A DNA stretch of 64,000 nucleotides from NCBI GenBank assembly GCA_027422505.1, contig JAPQWV010000012.1, forward strand, positions 21,488,001-21,552,000. The letters are read 5' to 3'. The notes below the pieces were generated by a model. It was not told where the DNA came from. It worked only from the letters and a program-made list of their open reading frames with translations, and did not search any database. Source of the DNA: Craterostigma plantagineum (lineage: Eukaryota > Streptophyta > Magnoliopsida > Lamiales > Linderniaceae). Both the position numbers and the translations under genes were made by a program. Below are positions 23,290-34,733 of this stretch, piece by piece (positions within the stretch are counted from its first letter, which is position 1; each line of letters starts with the position of its first letter).

Positions 23290-24335
23290 TGTTAGAGGGT
23301 TGACCAGCGTTGACCGTTGACTGTCGGTCAACGCATGCCAGGCGGCTAGTCCCAGCCACACCTGGCCCGGCGCCGCACCGGCAGCCGGCCGCGCCGCCCA
23401 TGGCGCGCCCTGACCCTCTCGGCCACCTCGCCGCACCTGTCCGAATAAGATGCGCACGGCCTCAGCGCGCGGCCCGCCCACGCAGCGCGCGGCCTGCCCA
23501 CTCAGTGCGCGGCACGCAGCCTCAGCGCGCGGCTCGCCCGCGCGGCACGATGCCTCAGTGCGCGGCTCGTCCGCACGGTGCGCGCGACCTGTGCGCGCGC
23601 GCGGCACTTGCGGGCGCGGCCCTTGCGCGCGCGGCACTTGTGCGCGCGGCTTGGCCCGCGCCTGGCCACCTTGGCCGTATGTGAAGCTGCCACCTGGCAG
23701 CTTGTCCCTGGCCGGAAGTCGAAAGGCCTTCTCAAAGATGGCCTGACACGGAAGCTGGAAAGTCCCTGCCAAGACTTGACTGGTGTAAGAAAAAGGAGCT
23801 CCCCCATTGGCCGGCCAGCCTAGTGCGCCTGCCAACCCTGTCCCGCCAGAAAAAGTAGCCCAGCCACAGGCCAAGCAGCTGAAGAGACCCTGCCAGCCCT
23901 GCCAGACCTGGAAACCCATCCAAGCAAGGCAAGGCCAGCCCAGGCCATCATTCCGCGCCAGGCCCTGCGACTGGCCAGCCCGCGCGGCCCGTCAGCGCAC
24001 CCCATAGGCCAACTCGGCCGGCCCACATTTTGAAGACCCTTGAGCTACCCCTCCTTGGCGCCTATATAAGAAGCTCCTTGGCCACAAGTTTGAGCTGAAA
24101 GTCTTCACCATCCAAACACACACTTAGCTTAGGCACTTGTAGCTTGTAGCTCGTCCTTTGCTTGTATACGATAGAGAGCTTATACGTGTACATTCCCGAT
24201 TAATAAAGCAGTTGGGTTGGGAGATTCTCCCGTAAATTCTGTGTGTCCTTATTCCGCAAACGCGCGTGTGAGTCTAGGCTTATCGGCAAGGTTCGCCCAT
24301 ACCTTTGCCGGCCGGTCAAGTCCCGCTTTTGAGCA
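23290..24335 (+). repeat. GC-rich 3' or solo LTR with TATA box and poly(A) signal
   Basis: Starts TGTTAGAGGGTTGACC after a polypurine tract and ends near GCTTTTGAGCA. A TATA box, CTATATAAG, is at 24062-24070. An AATAAA within ATTAATAAAG lies near 24200, giving a plausible U3-R-U5 order. About 23440-23670 is a tandem mass of CAGCGCGCGGC-like words, extremely CpG-rich compared with the AT-rich surroundings. Plus and minus frames here are composition artefacts. It lies against a P450 fragment at 24346. The exact right end is uncertain, because a run of A follows and no target duplication can be tested. Confidence 0.65.
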
Positions 24336-24345
24336 AAAAAAATTC

Positions 24346-24582
24346 TAAGTAAAGTGAGGTCGTGAAGCGATGAGGGTGGGGGCTCGCGGCGGCGTTGTAC
24401 AAGCTTATGCTGTGGCCGATGATCGGAAAGCCACGTGTCCCAGGCGGAAGTGACGGCGGTGGCTTTGACTTGCGACTTTTCTTGCCGAGTATTAATATTG
24501 CAAGAGAGAGGGCGACGGCGGCCAGCGACAGTGAGGTAATGATGGCGTACGGCGGCCATTCTCCGGCGAAATATTCGATCAT
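24346..24582 (-). pseudogene. Cytochrome P450 N-terminal fragment
   Basis: From an ATG at 24582 the minus frame gives a short head, a hydrophobic signal anchor (IITSLSLAAVALSLAILIL), a basic stop-transfer GKKSRKSK, and the Pro-rich hinge PPPSLPPGTRGFPIIGHSIS. This is the standard N-terminus of an ER-anchored plant P450. It ends after SPHPHRFTT, where LTR sequence begins. No heme-binding FxxGxRxCxG region or any other P450 exon is found on the left, so about 60-70 of roughly 500 residues remain. The P450 family cannot be fixed from this piece. A coding fragment cut by an LTR element is the likely history. Confidence 0.7.
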
Positions 24583-24723
24583 TTTGTTGTGGGAAAATGG
24601 AAACAAGAGAAGTCTTCGAACAACTTTGGAGAGAGAACAAAGAATCGATCGATGGTACAAATAACATAAAAGGGAAAAAGGGGTTTTTTGCTTGAGGATA
24701 TTATGGCTTGGCTGGCACACCAC

Positions 24724-27060
24724 GTCTAGAGGCGCAAGTTATTCGAAAATTAAATAATATGTAAGACCAATTAGCTGCTTTTATTACCTCTATATTAGAT
24801 GATCAACGAGTTTCTAGAATTCGGTTCTTGATTATAAATACCTCCAAAATACTACTTTCTGTAAATTAAATTAAGGGGATTAGTGATAAGGACGTTTGAC
24901 TTGGGAATTTGTTTTTATTCCTTGCCCAGTTCTCAAGAAACAATAGTTTTATTTCAAGTGCTTCACTGGCATTCTTTTGACCATGAATAAAGTTCATTTT
25001 TGTGAGCTCGAGGGTTTAAGACTAAACCATATATGTACAAAGTCGTACCAAAAGTTTTATATTTATTTTTACATTTTTCTAACGGGTTGTTCTTTATCTA
25101 TCCTAAGCTAAATGCATGGTTCGCTTCGAACGTTGTGTATGGATCGTTAGAACTGTTGCATCCATCGAGCTTATAGCCTCACCTCATAGAGCCACGAAAA
25201 AGTCAAACTTGACTTAGTTGACCCCTCGATTGAAGAACTTCCAAGCTTCTGTCACGAATGACATAAAAGTATTAAAGGTTGTTTTCCTCAAATCTTAGTC
25301 ATTATTATTATTATTAGCACATGAAAACCATTAATTAACAGGCCTAATCAACTGATTATAAGCGTTTGGGACGCCTTACGTTTTTGTTTACTCAATCATG
25401 CCCACTCCTAATCAAGCCATGAGCATTTATAGACGATCAAATTAACGAATGAAAACTCATCATCATAAAACAACAAATTAATTTGTAATACTACTTACTA
25501 ACCATCAATCGTCGTGTACATATATAATAAATAATATAAGGGTAGTTTCTATTCTCACTTTATGTGAAATAAACTGTAACGAAAAAATGAATTATACTGT
25601 TTAGGTGAAGATTAATTTGCAATATAATGGAAATACCCAAGACGATTATTGCATGGGCCAAAACCTTAGGCCCATATCCACGATCGGCCCAAAAAATGTC
25701 CGGCCCATAAGACTATTTGCAATATAGTGGAAATCCCGAAGACAAAGATGAAGAAAGTGATGCAGACAAATTGTATCACATGTCTGGATGATCGTAAATG
25801 TGTAGGTTTATATAATCACTGCAGGGGTTGCTACAAAACTTTTATTTGAATAATGATTGGAGTTTTTCTTTGTTATGTATCCAACATATACCTATATCGT
25901 TAGAAATGTTATTGTTATGTATCCAACATATACCTATATCGGTTAGAAATGTTATGGTGGTGAGCACCATCCGTGGGCTCCTGCTGTATTGTGGCTTTTT
26001 TTGTGCCACGTCAACATGCCAAATCAACCACCGACGGGTTCACTAATCTCATGTGTAGGTTATAGATCAATAAAAAATTCCATTATATGCTGATTTGACG
26101 CGTTGATGTGGTTGGTGTGTTTAGCACACCATGCATGTGCATATTTTTTGAACATTTTATACTATTAACCAAGTTATTTAATTAAGGAATAACTCGTAAT
26201 AAATTAAAATATTAAGGCTAAAATTATAATTAAGCATTAAGGGTAAAATTGTATAAAGACTATTTATGAGATTAACAAACCATTTTTTATCTACACATTC
26301 ATAGATGACGGGGCAACAATAATTTTTAAATGCCCAACAAGCACGACTCTAAGCAATTATCGCACGTAGGGGTGTTCAAATTAATCGAAAGACCCAAAAA
26401 ACCGACCGAGCAGTAAAGAACCGAACCGAAAAGACCGGAGCCGAAAAAAACCGAACCGAATTGTAAAAAATCGAACCGAACCAAATTAAAATGTTTGGAT
26501 ATCGGATTAAGCATACGTAAAACCGAAAAACCGAAAAACTGAACTGAAATTATCATACCACATTAAATATAGAAAAATATCAAAATTTTTTGTTTTTCTC
26601 CCATAACGTAAACAACACAGTAATCTAATTTCATTGGTATACTTTTTTTTTTATTTTTAGGTGAATGTTTTCCTCACCAATCAAATACTATTTTTCTCCC
26701 AAATAATTTATAGTATCTTTAGATGAATGTTTTGATATTTTGGTTAGATTTTGTTACATTTTCATATTTTTTTTTCGGACTTTTGAATTATTTTGCTATG
26801 TTTCTTGTAGTGGATGGGGGGGCGACAGTAATTTTTAAATGCCCAACAAGCACGACTCTAAGCAATTATCGCACACGGTCCTATATACAATAATTTTCTT
26901 TGTTTTTAAAAAGCTGTGAACGTTGGCAAAATCGGAATTTTAAGCTTTGTTTGGGTGTCAAGGCCAACATACACATATATATCCTATGACGCCCAGCGGG
27001 AATTTCCATTAGCCGTCACAGCCATCTGAGTAAGGAAGAAGAAGCATCATCTCGAGAAAA
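24724..27060. other. Intergenic, repeat-rich, no gene
   Basis: AT-rich with small repeats: an ATT microsatellite near 25300, a 42-bp tandem duplication (ATGTATCCAACATATACCTA unit) at about 25870-25953, and CCGAACCGAA-type low-complexity sequence at 26395-26545 of the kind seen in non-autonomous hAT elements. A 55-bp direct repeat is at 26311-26365 and 26820-26874. No protein similarity was seen. Confidence 0.6.
26311..26874. repeat. Segment bounded by 55-bp direct repeats, with CCGAACCGAA core
   Basis: The near-identical sequence TAATTTTTAAATGCCCAACA ... TTATCGCAC (55 bp) occurs at 26311-26365 and 26820-26874. Between them lies the CCGAACCGAA-rich tract and AT-rich sequence. A local tandem duplication or gap-repair event could explain it. 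A GGGGTGTTC hAT-like start is seen at 26369, but no matching inverted end. Confidence 0.6.
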
Positions 27061-28864
27061 GGGGAAATCGTATATGAGCTTTTATTAATAACACAACACG
27101 GACGACTAATAATTATTCAGCGTCGGAGAAAATTAATTCTCTGTCATCGGCCATATCAACAAGAATCTCATTACCAAGGTCGTCTTGTTCCTCCTTTATT
27201 TGCTTAACCCAGTCATCGACGGAATTGTTACAGCTTCGTACGTATATCGTACGAAGGGTATCAATATCTCCGATGCCTAATGGAAATTCCTTCAGATGCT
27301 TCATGTCCCAAAGGTAAAGTGTCTCAAGAGCGGGAAGGTTACTGGCCTCTGCTCTCCAAGCCTCAACATTTAAATATTTAAGTTTCAGGTACTTTAATTT
27401 CTGAAATTGCCCTTCCGCCATGCACCACTCTTCCCCGCCGATGGCATCGTAGAATAGCTTAAGCACTTGAATGTTCGGCAACGAACCGATCACCGTCATG
27501 TCTTCCCAGCAGAGTCCACAACTACCTACCAAAGCCAATTCCTTCAGCGAGTTTGGGAATGCAATGTTTTCCATGCGCAAAGTTTTGCGATCAAAATGCA
27601 GTTTCAAGGATCGAAGCCTATGCAGATGTGAAAGGTTGTTGAGGCAGTATCCGCTTAGTTCCTCGTCACCTCTTAAAGGATAGTCAGCCTTCAACTCGAG
27701 TAGATTTGGGATCCTTCTTACGACTTCCTCCGTCCACTTCACGTTTACAACCGTACCAAGTGTTTGTAGATTGTGCAGTACGATGAACTCTTGCTTGTCC
27801 GTTGGTTCGGGAAACATGCCAAAGCGTATATGCACTTTCCTAAGCTGTGGCATCTCCCATATTCTCGATAATAGCACTATCTCAAGCTTTGTGTGAAAGA
27901 CCCTTAGATTCCAAAGTAGAGAGATGGGGGGCAGAGATTCCGGGTATTCTACCACGTTGTAGATGTTCGGGCGGATTGAAAGCCACGTCAGCTTCGTCGT
28001 GTGTGGGATTTCTACAATCTTCTGGTCCACGTTGTTTAACAACCTAATGAATCTTGATCTGATAAGCAGAGGATGCTTTGTGCTGCAATCATCGCACACC
28101 ATGGGATTCATGACAGCCGTTGATGATGTCGAGCAATTGACTTCGCAGACGCCAATCCTCTTCTTCGCCGTCGTCCTCGTCCCATCACGGCATACGAAGC
28201 ATGAGCTCGCAGAGAAACTATCGTCAATTGTTAACATATCCACATTCACAGTGCTAAAAATGTTCTCTTTAATAGATTCCTTGACGCAAAGTTGCCTCAA
28301 TATATCATGAACGCCGCAATTTCTGATTTCCCCAATCCTCCCCAGCTTTCGAACGAAGATCATGTTTCTGCTGATTAGATCTGCCAAGCATTCCATGGCA
28401 ACTTCTTCCAATGTCTTATTATGATTTCTGGCCGACAGCCGCACAATTCCCTCGGCAATCCAATAGTCGATAATTAAAGACACTTTGATATCGTAGTCTT
28501 CGGGAACATCATTCAACCGAAGGAAGCATGCCTTGAGATGTATGGGCAGATGATTGTAGCTGAGGTACAATATCCTCAAGCAACTTTCCTCAATCTCCAA
28601 ATGATAGAATGAGTTCACATCATCTGCAACGGATTCCCAATATTCGCGGGTCATATTATCATGGTTCGAAAGGAGTCCACCGACCACTACGAGCGTGAGG
28701 GGAAGCCCTTTGCAGTTTTTTGCGATCTTCTTTCCAATCTCCTCCAATTCGCTCGTCGACCTTCCGCCGTTGTTGCAAAAGGCTTTTTCGCTGAACAGTT
28801 TCCAACTGTTTTCATCGTCTAGTAAACCCATCGGGTAACTGTTATTACGAGCGCTGCTTATACT

Positions 28865-29344
28865 TGTTATTTCTACGGCTGAAGCGACGATTTGAGAAGG
28901 ATTTTATTTCGTGAGGTGATTTAGTAACTGTATCTGAAAGATGGCCACTTCGTGATATGTTTGATTGGTGGTGTCTAGTGAATAGTGATAGCTGGTAAAG
29001 TGATTGCAAAGTGGGAGAGTGTTATTTTCCTTTTTTGCTTTTATCATACACCAACGCACAACACTTTTCTATATTCACTCACACACCCATTAATACATTA
29101 GCCATGCATGTATATATAGATACATAGTGGTGAATGCAAACAAACTATTAAGATCATGCGTATATCAATTATATCGGCTATATCTTTGAATTCATAGCTC
29201 ATGCCTTGGTTTTCTTCCCAAAAAGATTTTCCTTAGATATGCTCTTGATTTGTCAATATATCATTACGGCTTCTCTTCTTTTATTTATTGTTTTTTTATT
29301 ATTCTTATCTTTTAGTTTGGACCCTACTTTGAGCTTATTCAACA
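28865..29344 (-). repeat. 3' LTR of the Copia element
   Basis: 480 bp, TGTTATTTC ... TTCAACA, preceded by the target duplication ATACT. No difference from 33352-33831 was found by eye. Confidence 0.95.
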
Positions 29345-29356
29345 AATTTCCCCCTT
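29345..29356 (-). other. Polypurine tract of the Copia element
   Basis: In element sense AAGGGGGAAATT, immediately before the 3' LTR start TGTTGAATAAG-complement boundary; the expected plus-strand primer. Confidence 0.8.
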
Positions 29357-29360
29357 AAGC

Positions 29361-32300
29361 TCAAAGCCTTCGATCTTTCATTCCGAGCATCTGCTTCAAA
29401 ATCTCAAACGTATTTGTTGGTAACGGCTTCGTGAAAATATCCGCAACTTGATCCGAACTCGCGACGTGTACCATCTTCACTGCTCCATTTTTAACGTGTT
29501 CCCGAATGAAATGAAATCTTGCATCAATATGCTTGCTTCTCTCGTGATGGACTGGATTTTTCGCCAACTCAATCGCTGACTTATTATCTACTCGAATTTC
29601 GGTTGGCTCATCTTGTCGAAGATTCAACTCGAGCAGTAAGTTCCTCAGCCAGATTGCGTGACAGACACACCAAGATGCTGCCACATATTCCGCTTCGCAG
29701 GTTGATAGAGTAACGATCGGTTGCTTTTTCGATAACCAGGTGAACGCCGAATTCCCAAGATAAAATACGTAGCCGCCAGTACTTCTTCGATCATCGATAT
29801 CTCCACACCAATCGCTGTCAGAATATCCGACTAATTTGCAGTCGCTCGCCTTTGGATAAAATAGTCCGAGCGATTGTGTTCCTCAGATGTATCGTAAAAT
29901 CCTCTTGATCGCTTTGAGATGTGACTGCCTCGGATCCTCCATATAGCGGCTAACGACTCCAACGCTATAAGCGATATCGGGTCTCGTGCAGGTCAAGTAT
30001 CGCAAACTGCCCACGAGACTTCGATAGTCGATCGCATTCACTCCTTGTCCTCCCTCAAACTTGGACAGTTTTGTTCCAAGTTCCATCGGTGTCGCCACCG
30101 GGTTGCTTTCCTCCATTTTATTTTTCTTTAATATAGCCTTCGCATAAGCTTCTTGCGACACAAAAATTCCCGTGCTTCTTTGCTCGACTTCGAGACCGAG
30201 AAAATATTTCATCAGTCCCAAGTCCGTCATCTCGAATTCCTTCGTCATCGCCTTCTTGAAGTCGTTGACTATTTTCTCACTGCTTCCCATGAAAATAAGG
30301 TCATCGACGTAGAGAGCGACGATGATCATTTCATTTCCCTCTCTTTTGACGTAGAGAGCGGGCTCGAATGGACATTGCTCGAACTTGTTCTTTTTGAAAT
30401 ATCCATCGACTCGGGTGTTCCATGCTCGAGGCGCTTGTTTTAGCCCGTAAAGCGCCTTTTTTAATTTCAGCACTTTGCCTTCTTCTCCTGATTTTGAAAA
30501 TCCTGGGGGCTGCTCCACGTAGACTTCTTCCTCGAGTTCCCCGTTCAGAAAAGCGGACTTCACGTCCATCTGGTAGATTGGCCAGTTGAGTTGTGCAGCT
30601 TGAGCCAGGAGCAAACGAATTGTCTCCATTCTTGCAACGGGAGCAAAAACTTCGTCATAATCTATTCCCGCTTGTTGTCGATAGCCCTTCGCCACCAATC
30701 TTGCCTTGTAACGTTCAATTTTTCCTTGAGCATTCATCTTCTTTTTGTAAACCCATTTGACTCCAATGGGTTTATGCCCGTTTGGCAACTCCGCAAGTTT
30801 CCATGTGTCGTTCTTTTCGATCGCCTTTATTTCCTCGTCCATCGCCAATTTCCATCTCTTGTCTCTTATGGCTTCTTCGAAACTAATCTGTTCCGAGTCG
30901 GCCAGTAAGCAGACTAGGTGAACCTGTTCGGTTGATCTGTACAGGTCCTGCATGCTTCGCATCCTCGGCTGTCTTGGTTCGTCCTCCTCGTCATTTTCTT
31001 GAGACGAAATCGGAACAGGTATTGGTGCAACGATCAGTGGTTCTTCAGGCGTTGTGTTTTCTTCAACGTTCCAGCCCCACGAACTTTCTTCATCAACCCG
31101 AACATCGCGACTTACTATCACCTTTTTATTTTCAGGGTCATAGAGCCGGTACGCCTTCGTTTTCTCGCCATACCCAATAAACACGAGCTTTTTGCTTTTG
31201 TCGTCGAGCTTGGCTCTTCTTTGATCGGGCACATGTGCATACGCCACGCTTCCAAATATTTTGAAATGCGCCACCGTCGGTTTTCGGCCGGTCCATGCTT
31301 CCTGCGGTGTTTGATTCTTGAGGCTGTGATGTGGACATCGGTTCTGAATATATACAGCACATCGTACCGCTTCGGCCCAGAATTCCTTTGGCATGTCCTT
31401 GCTCTTTAACATTGATCGAACCATATCGAGAATGGTTCGGTTCTTCCTTTCAGCTACGCCGTTCTGTTGCGGTGAATAAGGTGCAGTAAGGAACCTCCTG
31501 ACGCCTTGTTCTTCGCAAAAATTAGCGAAAGCACCTGACATGTATTCGCCACCTCTGTCTGATCGGAGCGCCTTGATGTTTGAGCTTGTCGCCTTTTCGA
31601 CCATAGCCTTGAATTTTTTAAACGTCTCGAACGCTTCTGATTTTTCCTTTAGAAAATACACCCACGTCTTTCTTGAGTAGTCGTCGATGAAAGTGATAAA
31701 GTATTTCCTTCCACCGAATGATTCTGGTGTGATCGGCCCGCATATGTCTGTATGTATGAGCTCGAGCGGTTTGCGTGCTCGATATTCTGACTGCTTCTGG
31801 AACGTCGTCCTCGTATGTTTCCCAATTACGCAGCTTTCGCAAAGCTTCTTTTCACCTTCTATCACCGGCATTCCACGGACCATGCTTCTTTTTGAGAGCT
31901 CCTTTAGGCCACCGTAGTGCAAATGACCAAATCGCATATGCCACAAATGGTCTTTGTCCTCCACGTCAACTCGCAAACATTTTTCTTGAATCGCCTTCAG
32001 GTTGAGTTTGAACATTCGGTTCCTTTCCATCTCGACCCGCGCGATCATTCTTCCGTCTTTGTTTCTTAGTTGTAATGAGCGGTCCTTCATGAACACTGAG
32101 CATCCTTTTTCAAGCAACTGCCCCATGCTTAAGATGTTCGTCTTCAAGTCGGGCACGAAATATACGTCCTCGACAGATCCCTTTTTGCCATCATTTTGAG
32201 AGAAACGGATTTTCCCTCGGCCTTTGACTTCTATCTTCGACGCGTCTCCAAAAGACACGTGGCCGTCATCGATCTTCTTCAGATCAGTGAAAAGATGTTT

Positions 32301-33335
32301 ATGCCCGCTCATATGATTGCTGGCACCAGTGTCAAGATACCACACCATATCGTTGCCTGGACTCGTATCCTCAAGCGCCATCAAGAGAACCCCTTCGTCT
32401 TTTGGCTCTTCTTGTGTGATTAGATTCGCATTTTCGTCCACCTTCTTTTCGGACCAACAGTCTTTTGCGAAATGTCCGAACTTCCCGCAGTTGTAGCATT
32501 CAACGCTCGGTCTACTCGAGCGACCACCTCGTCCTTGGGCTCGACCTCGTCCTCTCCAATTTTGATTGCTTGTTTACCGTTGTTCCGGATTGTATCCTCG
32601 TCCTCGGCCTGAATTTTGGCCGAAACCTCGTCCTCGTTGACCTCGTCCTCGTCCTCGGCCGTGATGCGTATATAGCGCCTTGTCCTCTTTAAGTGATAAC
32701 TTTGTCTGTAGAGCCTCGTCCAGCGATTCCTGCTTCTTCTTTTTCTTCCGTTGCTCGTGAGCTTCGAGCGAACCGGAGAGTTCGTCGACCGTCATTTCTT
32801 CGAGATCTTTGGATTCTTCAATTGCACATACCACGTTCTCGTACTCGTCCGTCAGGGAGCGGAGAATTTTCTCGACGACTCGGGCTTCCGTTAGAGCCTC
32901 GCCGTTTCTCTTCAACTGATTCGAGATGGTTTGTATTCTCGTTATATAATCGGATACGCCTTCGCCGTTCTTCATTCTTGTCATTTCGAATTCGCCACGA
33001 AGAGTTTGCAACCGTACTTGTTTCACTCGGTCGGTGCCTTTGTACGCTGTCTCCAGTTTTTCCCATGCTTCCTTCGAATTTTTCGCGCCTGCTATCTTTT
33101 CGAGGCCGGGATCGTCTAACGCTTGGTGAATGAGGTTGAGCGCGGTATCGTCGAGTCTGCGAGATTCTTCCGACGCCTTACTTTGGGCCTCGTCGTCCAT
33201 TTTTTTCGATTCGGTGTACCCTTTTTCTACGATATTCCATACGCCTCGCGACCCGAGCAGTACCTTCATTCGGATAACCCAACTATCATAGTTGAGTTTT
33301 GTGAGGCGCGGGACGGGCATGACTTCGAGTGACAT
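29361..33335 (-). pseudogene. Copia gag-pol polyprotein with two in-frame stops
   Basis: Starts 13 nt inside the primer site with MSLEVMPVPRLTKLNYDSWV (gag, UBN2-like). It continues to a CX2CX4HX4C zinc knuckle ([14 protein letters not shown], about 32440-32500), the protease [11 protein letters not shown], the integrase HHCC region ([18 protein letters not shown]) with the core [14 protein letters not shown] and [11 protein letters not shown]. The reverse transcriptase gives [36 protein letters not shown] and the catalytic [10 protein letters not shown]. RNase H ends the frame ([21 protein letters not shown] block; [10 protein letters not shown]). Stops are TAA at 32574-32576 and TGA at 29883-29885. 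Each is one C-to-T change from a sense codon (CAA, CGA), and the second falls between RT and RNase H. Apart from these the frame is whole. Confidence 0.93.
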
Positions 33336-33336
33336 A

Positions 33337-33348
33337 GCTCTGATACCA
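33337..33348 (-). other. Primer binding site, tRNA-iMet type (Copia element)
   Basis: TGGTATCAGAGC in element sense, three nucleotides inside the 5' LTR; complementary to the 3' end of initiator tRNA-Met. Confidence 0.92.
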
Positions 33349-33351
33349 ATT

Positions 33352-33831
33352 TGTTATTTCTACGGCTGAAGCGACGATTTGAGAAGGATTTTATTTCGTG
33401 AGGTGATTTAGTAACTGTATCTGAAAGATGGCCACTTCGTGATATGTTTGATTGGTGGTGTCTAGTGAATAGTGATAGCTGGTAAAGTGATTGCAAAGTG
33501 GGAGAGTGTTATTTTCCTTTTTTGCTTTTATCATACACCAACGCACAACACTTTTCTATATTCACTCACACACCCATTAATACATTAGCCATGCATGTAT
33601 ATATAGATACATAGTGGTGAATGCAAACAAACTATTAAGATCATGCGTATATCAATTATATCGGCTATATCTTTGAATTCATAGCTCATGCCTTGGTTTT
33701 CTTCCCAAAAAGATTTTCCTTAGATATGCTCTTGATTTGTCAATATATCATTACGGCTTCTCTTCTTTTATTTATTGTTTTTTTATTATTCTTATCTTTT
33801 AGTTTGGACCCTACTTTGAGCTTATTCAACA
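33352..33831 (-). repeat. 5' LTR of the Copia element
   Basis: 480 bp, identical by eye to 28865-29344, followed by the target duplication ATACT at 33832-33836. Confidence 0.95.
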
Positions 33832-34733
33832 ATACTGTCGGCTACGTTCATCAGCCGCGTCGTCACAATAACCCGACTTCTATTCTCATTATTTGGAAAG
33901 TACCGCTTAAACTCGTCCCAAGCATCAATACCCCAAACATCGTCCATCACAATCAGATACCTTTGACCATATAACCTTTGGTACAAACAAGCTCCTAAAT
34001 CATCTTCACCATCAATAACTCCATCTTTTTTGAGACCCAAAAGAATACTCTGCACGTCGTACTCTTGCGATAGTGTGATCCAAATACGAACGCTGAAGTG
34101 CTCAACGATGAGTTTCTTATCGAAGGTATTGCGAGCGAGGGTCGTCTTGCCAATACCTCCCATTCCTACGATTGGGATGACTTGTAGGCTACGCTCGTTC
34201 CCAGTGAGTCGATCCATTATCTTCAACACACGATCTTCGAGCCCCACCGCCTTCTCACCGCTCGAATCAGAGGCTGCAAGAGGAGAGTTGCTAATAGTAT
34301 GCAGCCTTCGTCGATCTGCCCTAATTCCATGGTTTTCCTCTCCGAATTTCGTCAGCTCTCGATTTAAAGACTCGATTTTTTCAATCAACAGTTGCAGATC
34401 TTGACAGAACGACGAGCTCATCCTCTCACCGATCTGATCGTCGGGGAGTCCTTTGGTGCGCAGTCGATCTACGACATACTTGTCGAATAGATCTTCTAAA
34501 TCGTGAACGACTTCACTGATCTGCAGTTTAACCGCCAGCTCAAAGAGCACTTCGTTGCTCGTAGTTGTCTTGTTTGAGGAGTGAAGTTCGAGAAATTCTT
34601 GCAAGGAAGTGAGCTTCTGCTGTAGCTCTTCGATCTGGGACATGTCTGGAATCATCCATCGACGAGAAGGCAGAAGAACGTTGTCCAAAGAAGTCAAAAC
34701 AGAGAGAACAGAGGCATAAGCTGCTACGGCCAT

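Larger units (their letters stand above)
28865..33831 (-). mobile_element. Young Ty1/Copia LTR retrotransposon inside the NLR gene
   Basis: A 4967-bp element with two 480-bp LTRs (28865-29344 and 33352-33831) that look identical base for base. It has TG..CA ends and the target duplication ATACT (28860-28864 and 33832-33836). The primer site is tRNA-iMet type and a polypurine tract is present. One gag-pol frame runs from 33335 to 29361, 1325 codons without any frameshift, interrupted by just two stop codons. Domain order is gag, zinc knuckle, protease, integrase, reverse transcriptase, RNase H, as in Copia. Identical LTRs imply a very recent insertion. Confidence 0.95.
27113..34733 (-). pseudogene. 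R1-type CC-NB-ARC-LRR disease-resistance gene split by a Copia insertion
   Basis: The gene starts at ATG 34733 (MAVAAYASVLSVLTSLDNVL) with an Rx-type coiled coil. NB-ARC follows: P-loop GMGGIGKTT, kinase-2 YLIVMDDVWG, RNBS-B SRVIVTTRLMN. The frame is cut after NVADS at 33832 by a 4967-bp Copia element. It resumes at 28859 and runs to 27113 with NSWKLFSEKAF, the GLPLT motif, an MHD-type CGVHDILRQLC (Val for Met) and leucine-rich repeats to an acidic C-terminus. Counting one target-site copy, the two parts sum to 2649 bp, exactly 883 codons, so the frame was open before insertion. Such proteins are intracellular immune receptors, often likened to late-blight R1 homologues. As it stands the allele should make only a truncated CC-NB protein of about 300 residues. 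Confidence 0.88.

Noticed and set aside
22994..24026. Long frames on both strands, up to 245 codons
   Set aside because: They sit in GC-rich low-complexity LTR sequence where stop codons are rare by composition. The translations are Ala/Arg/Pro-rich with no domain.
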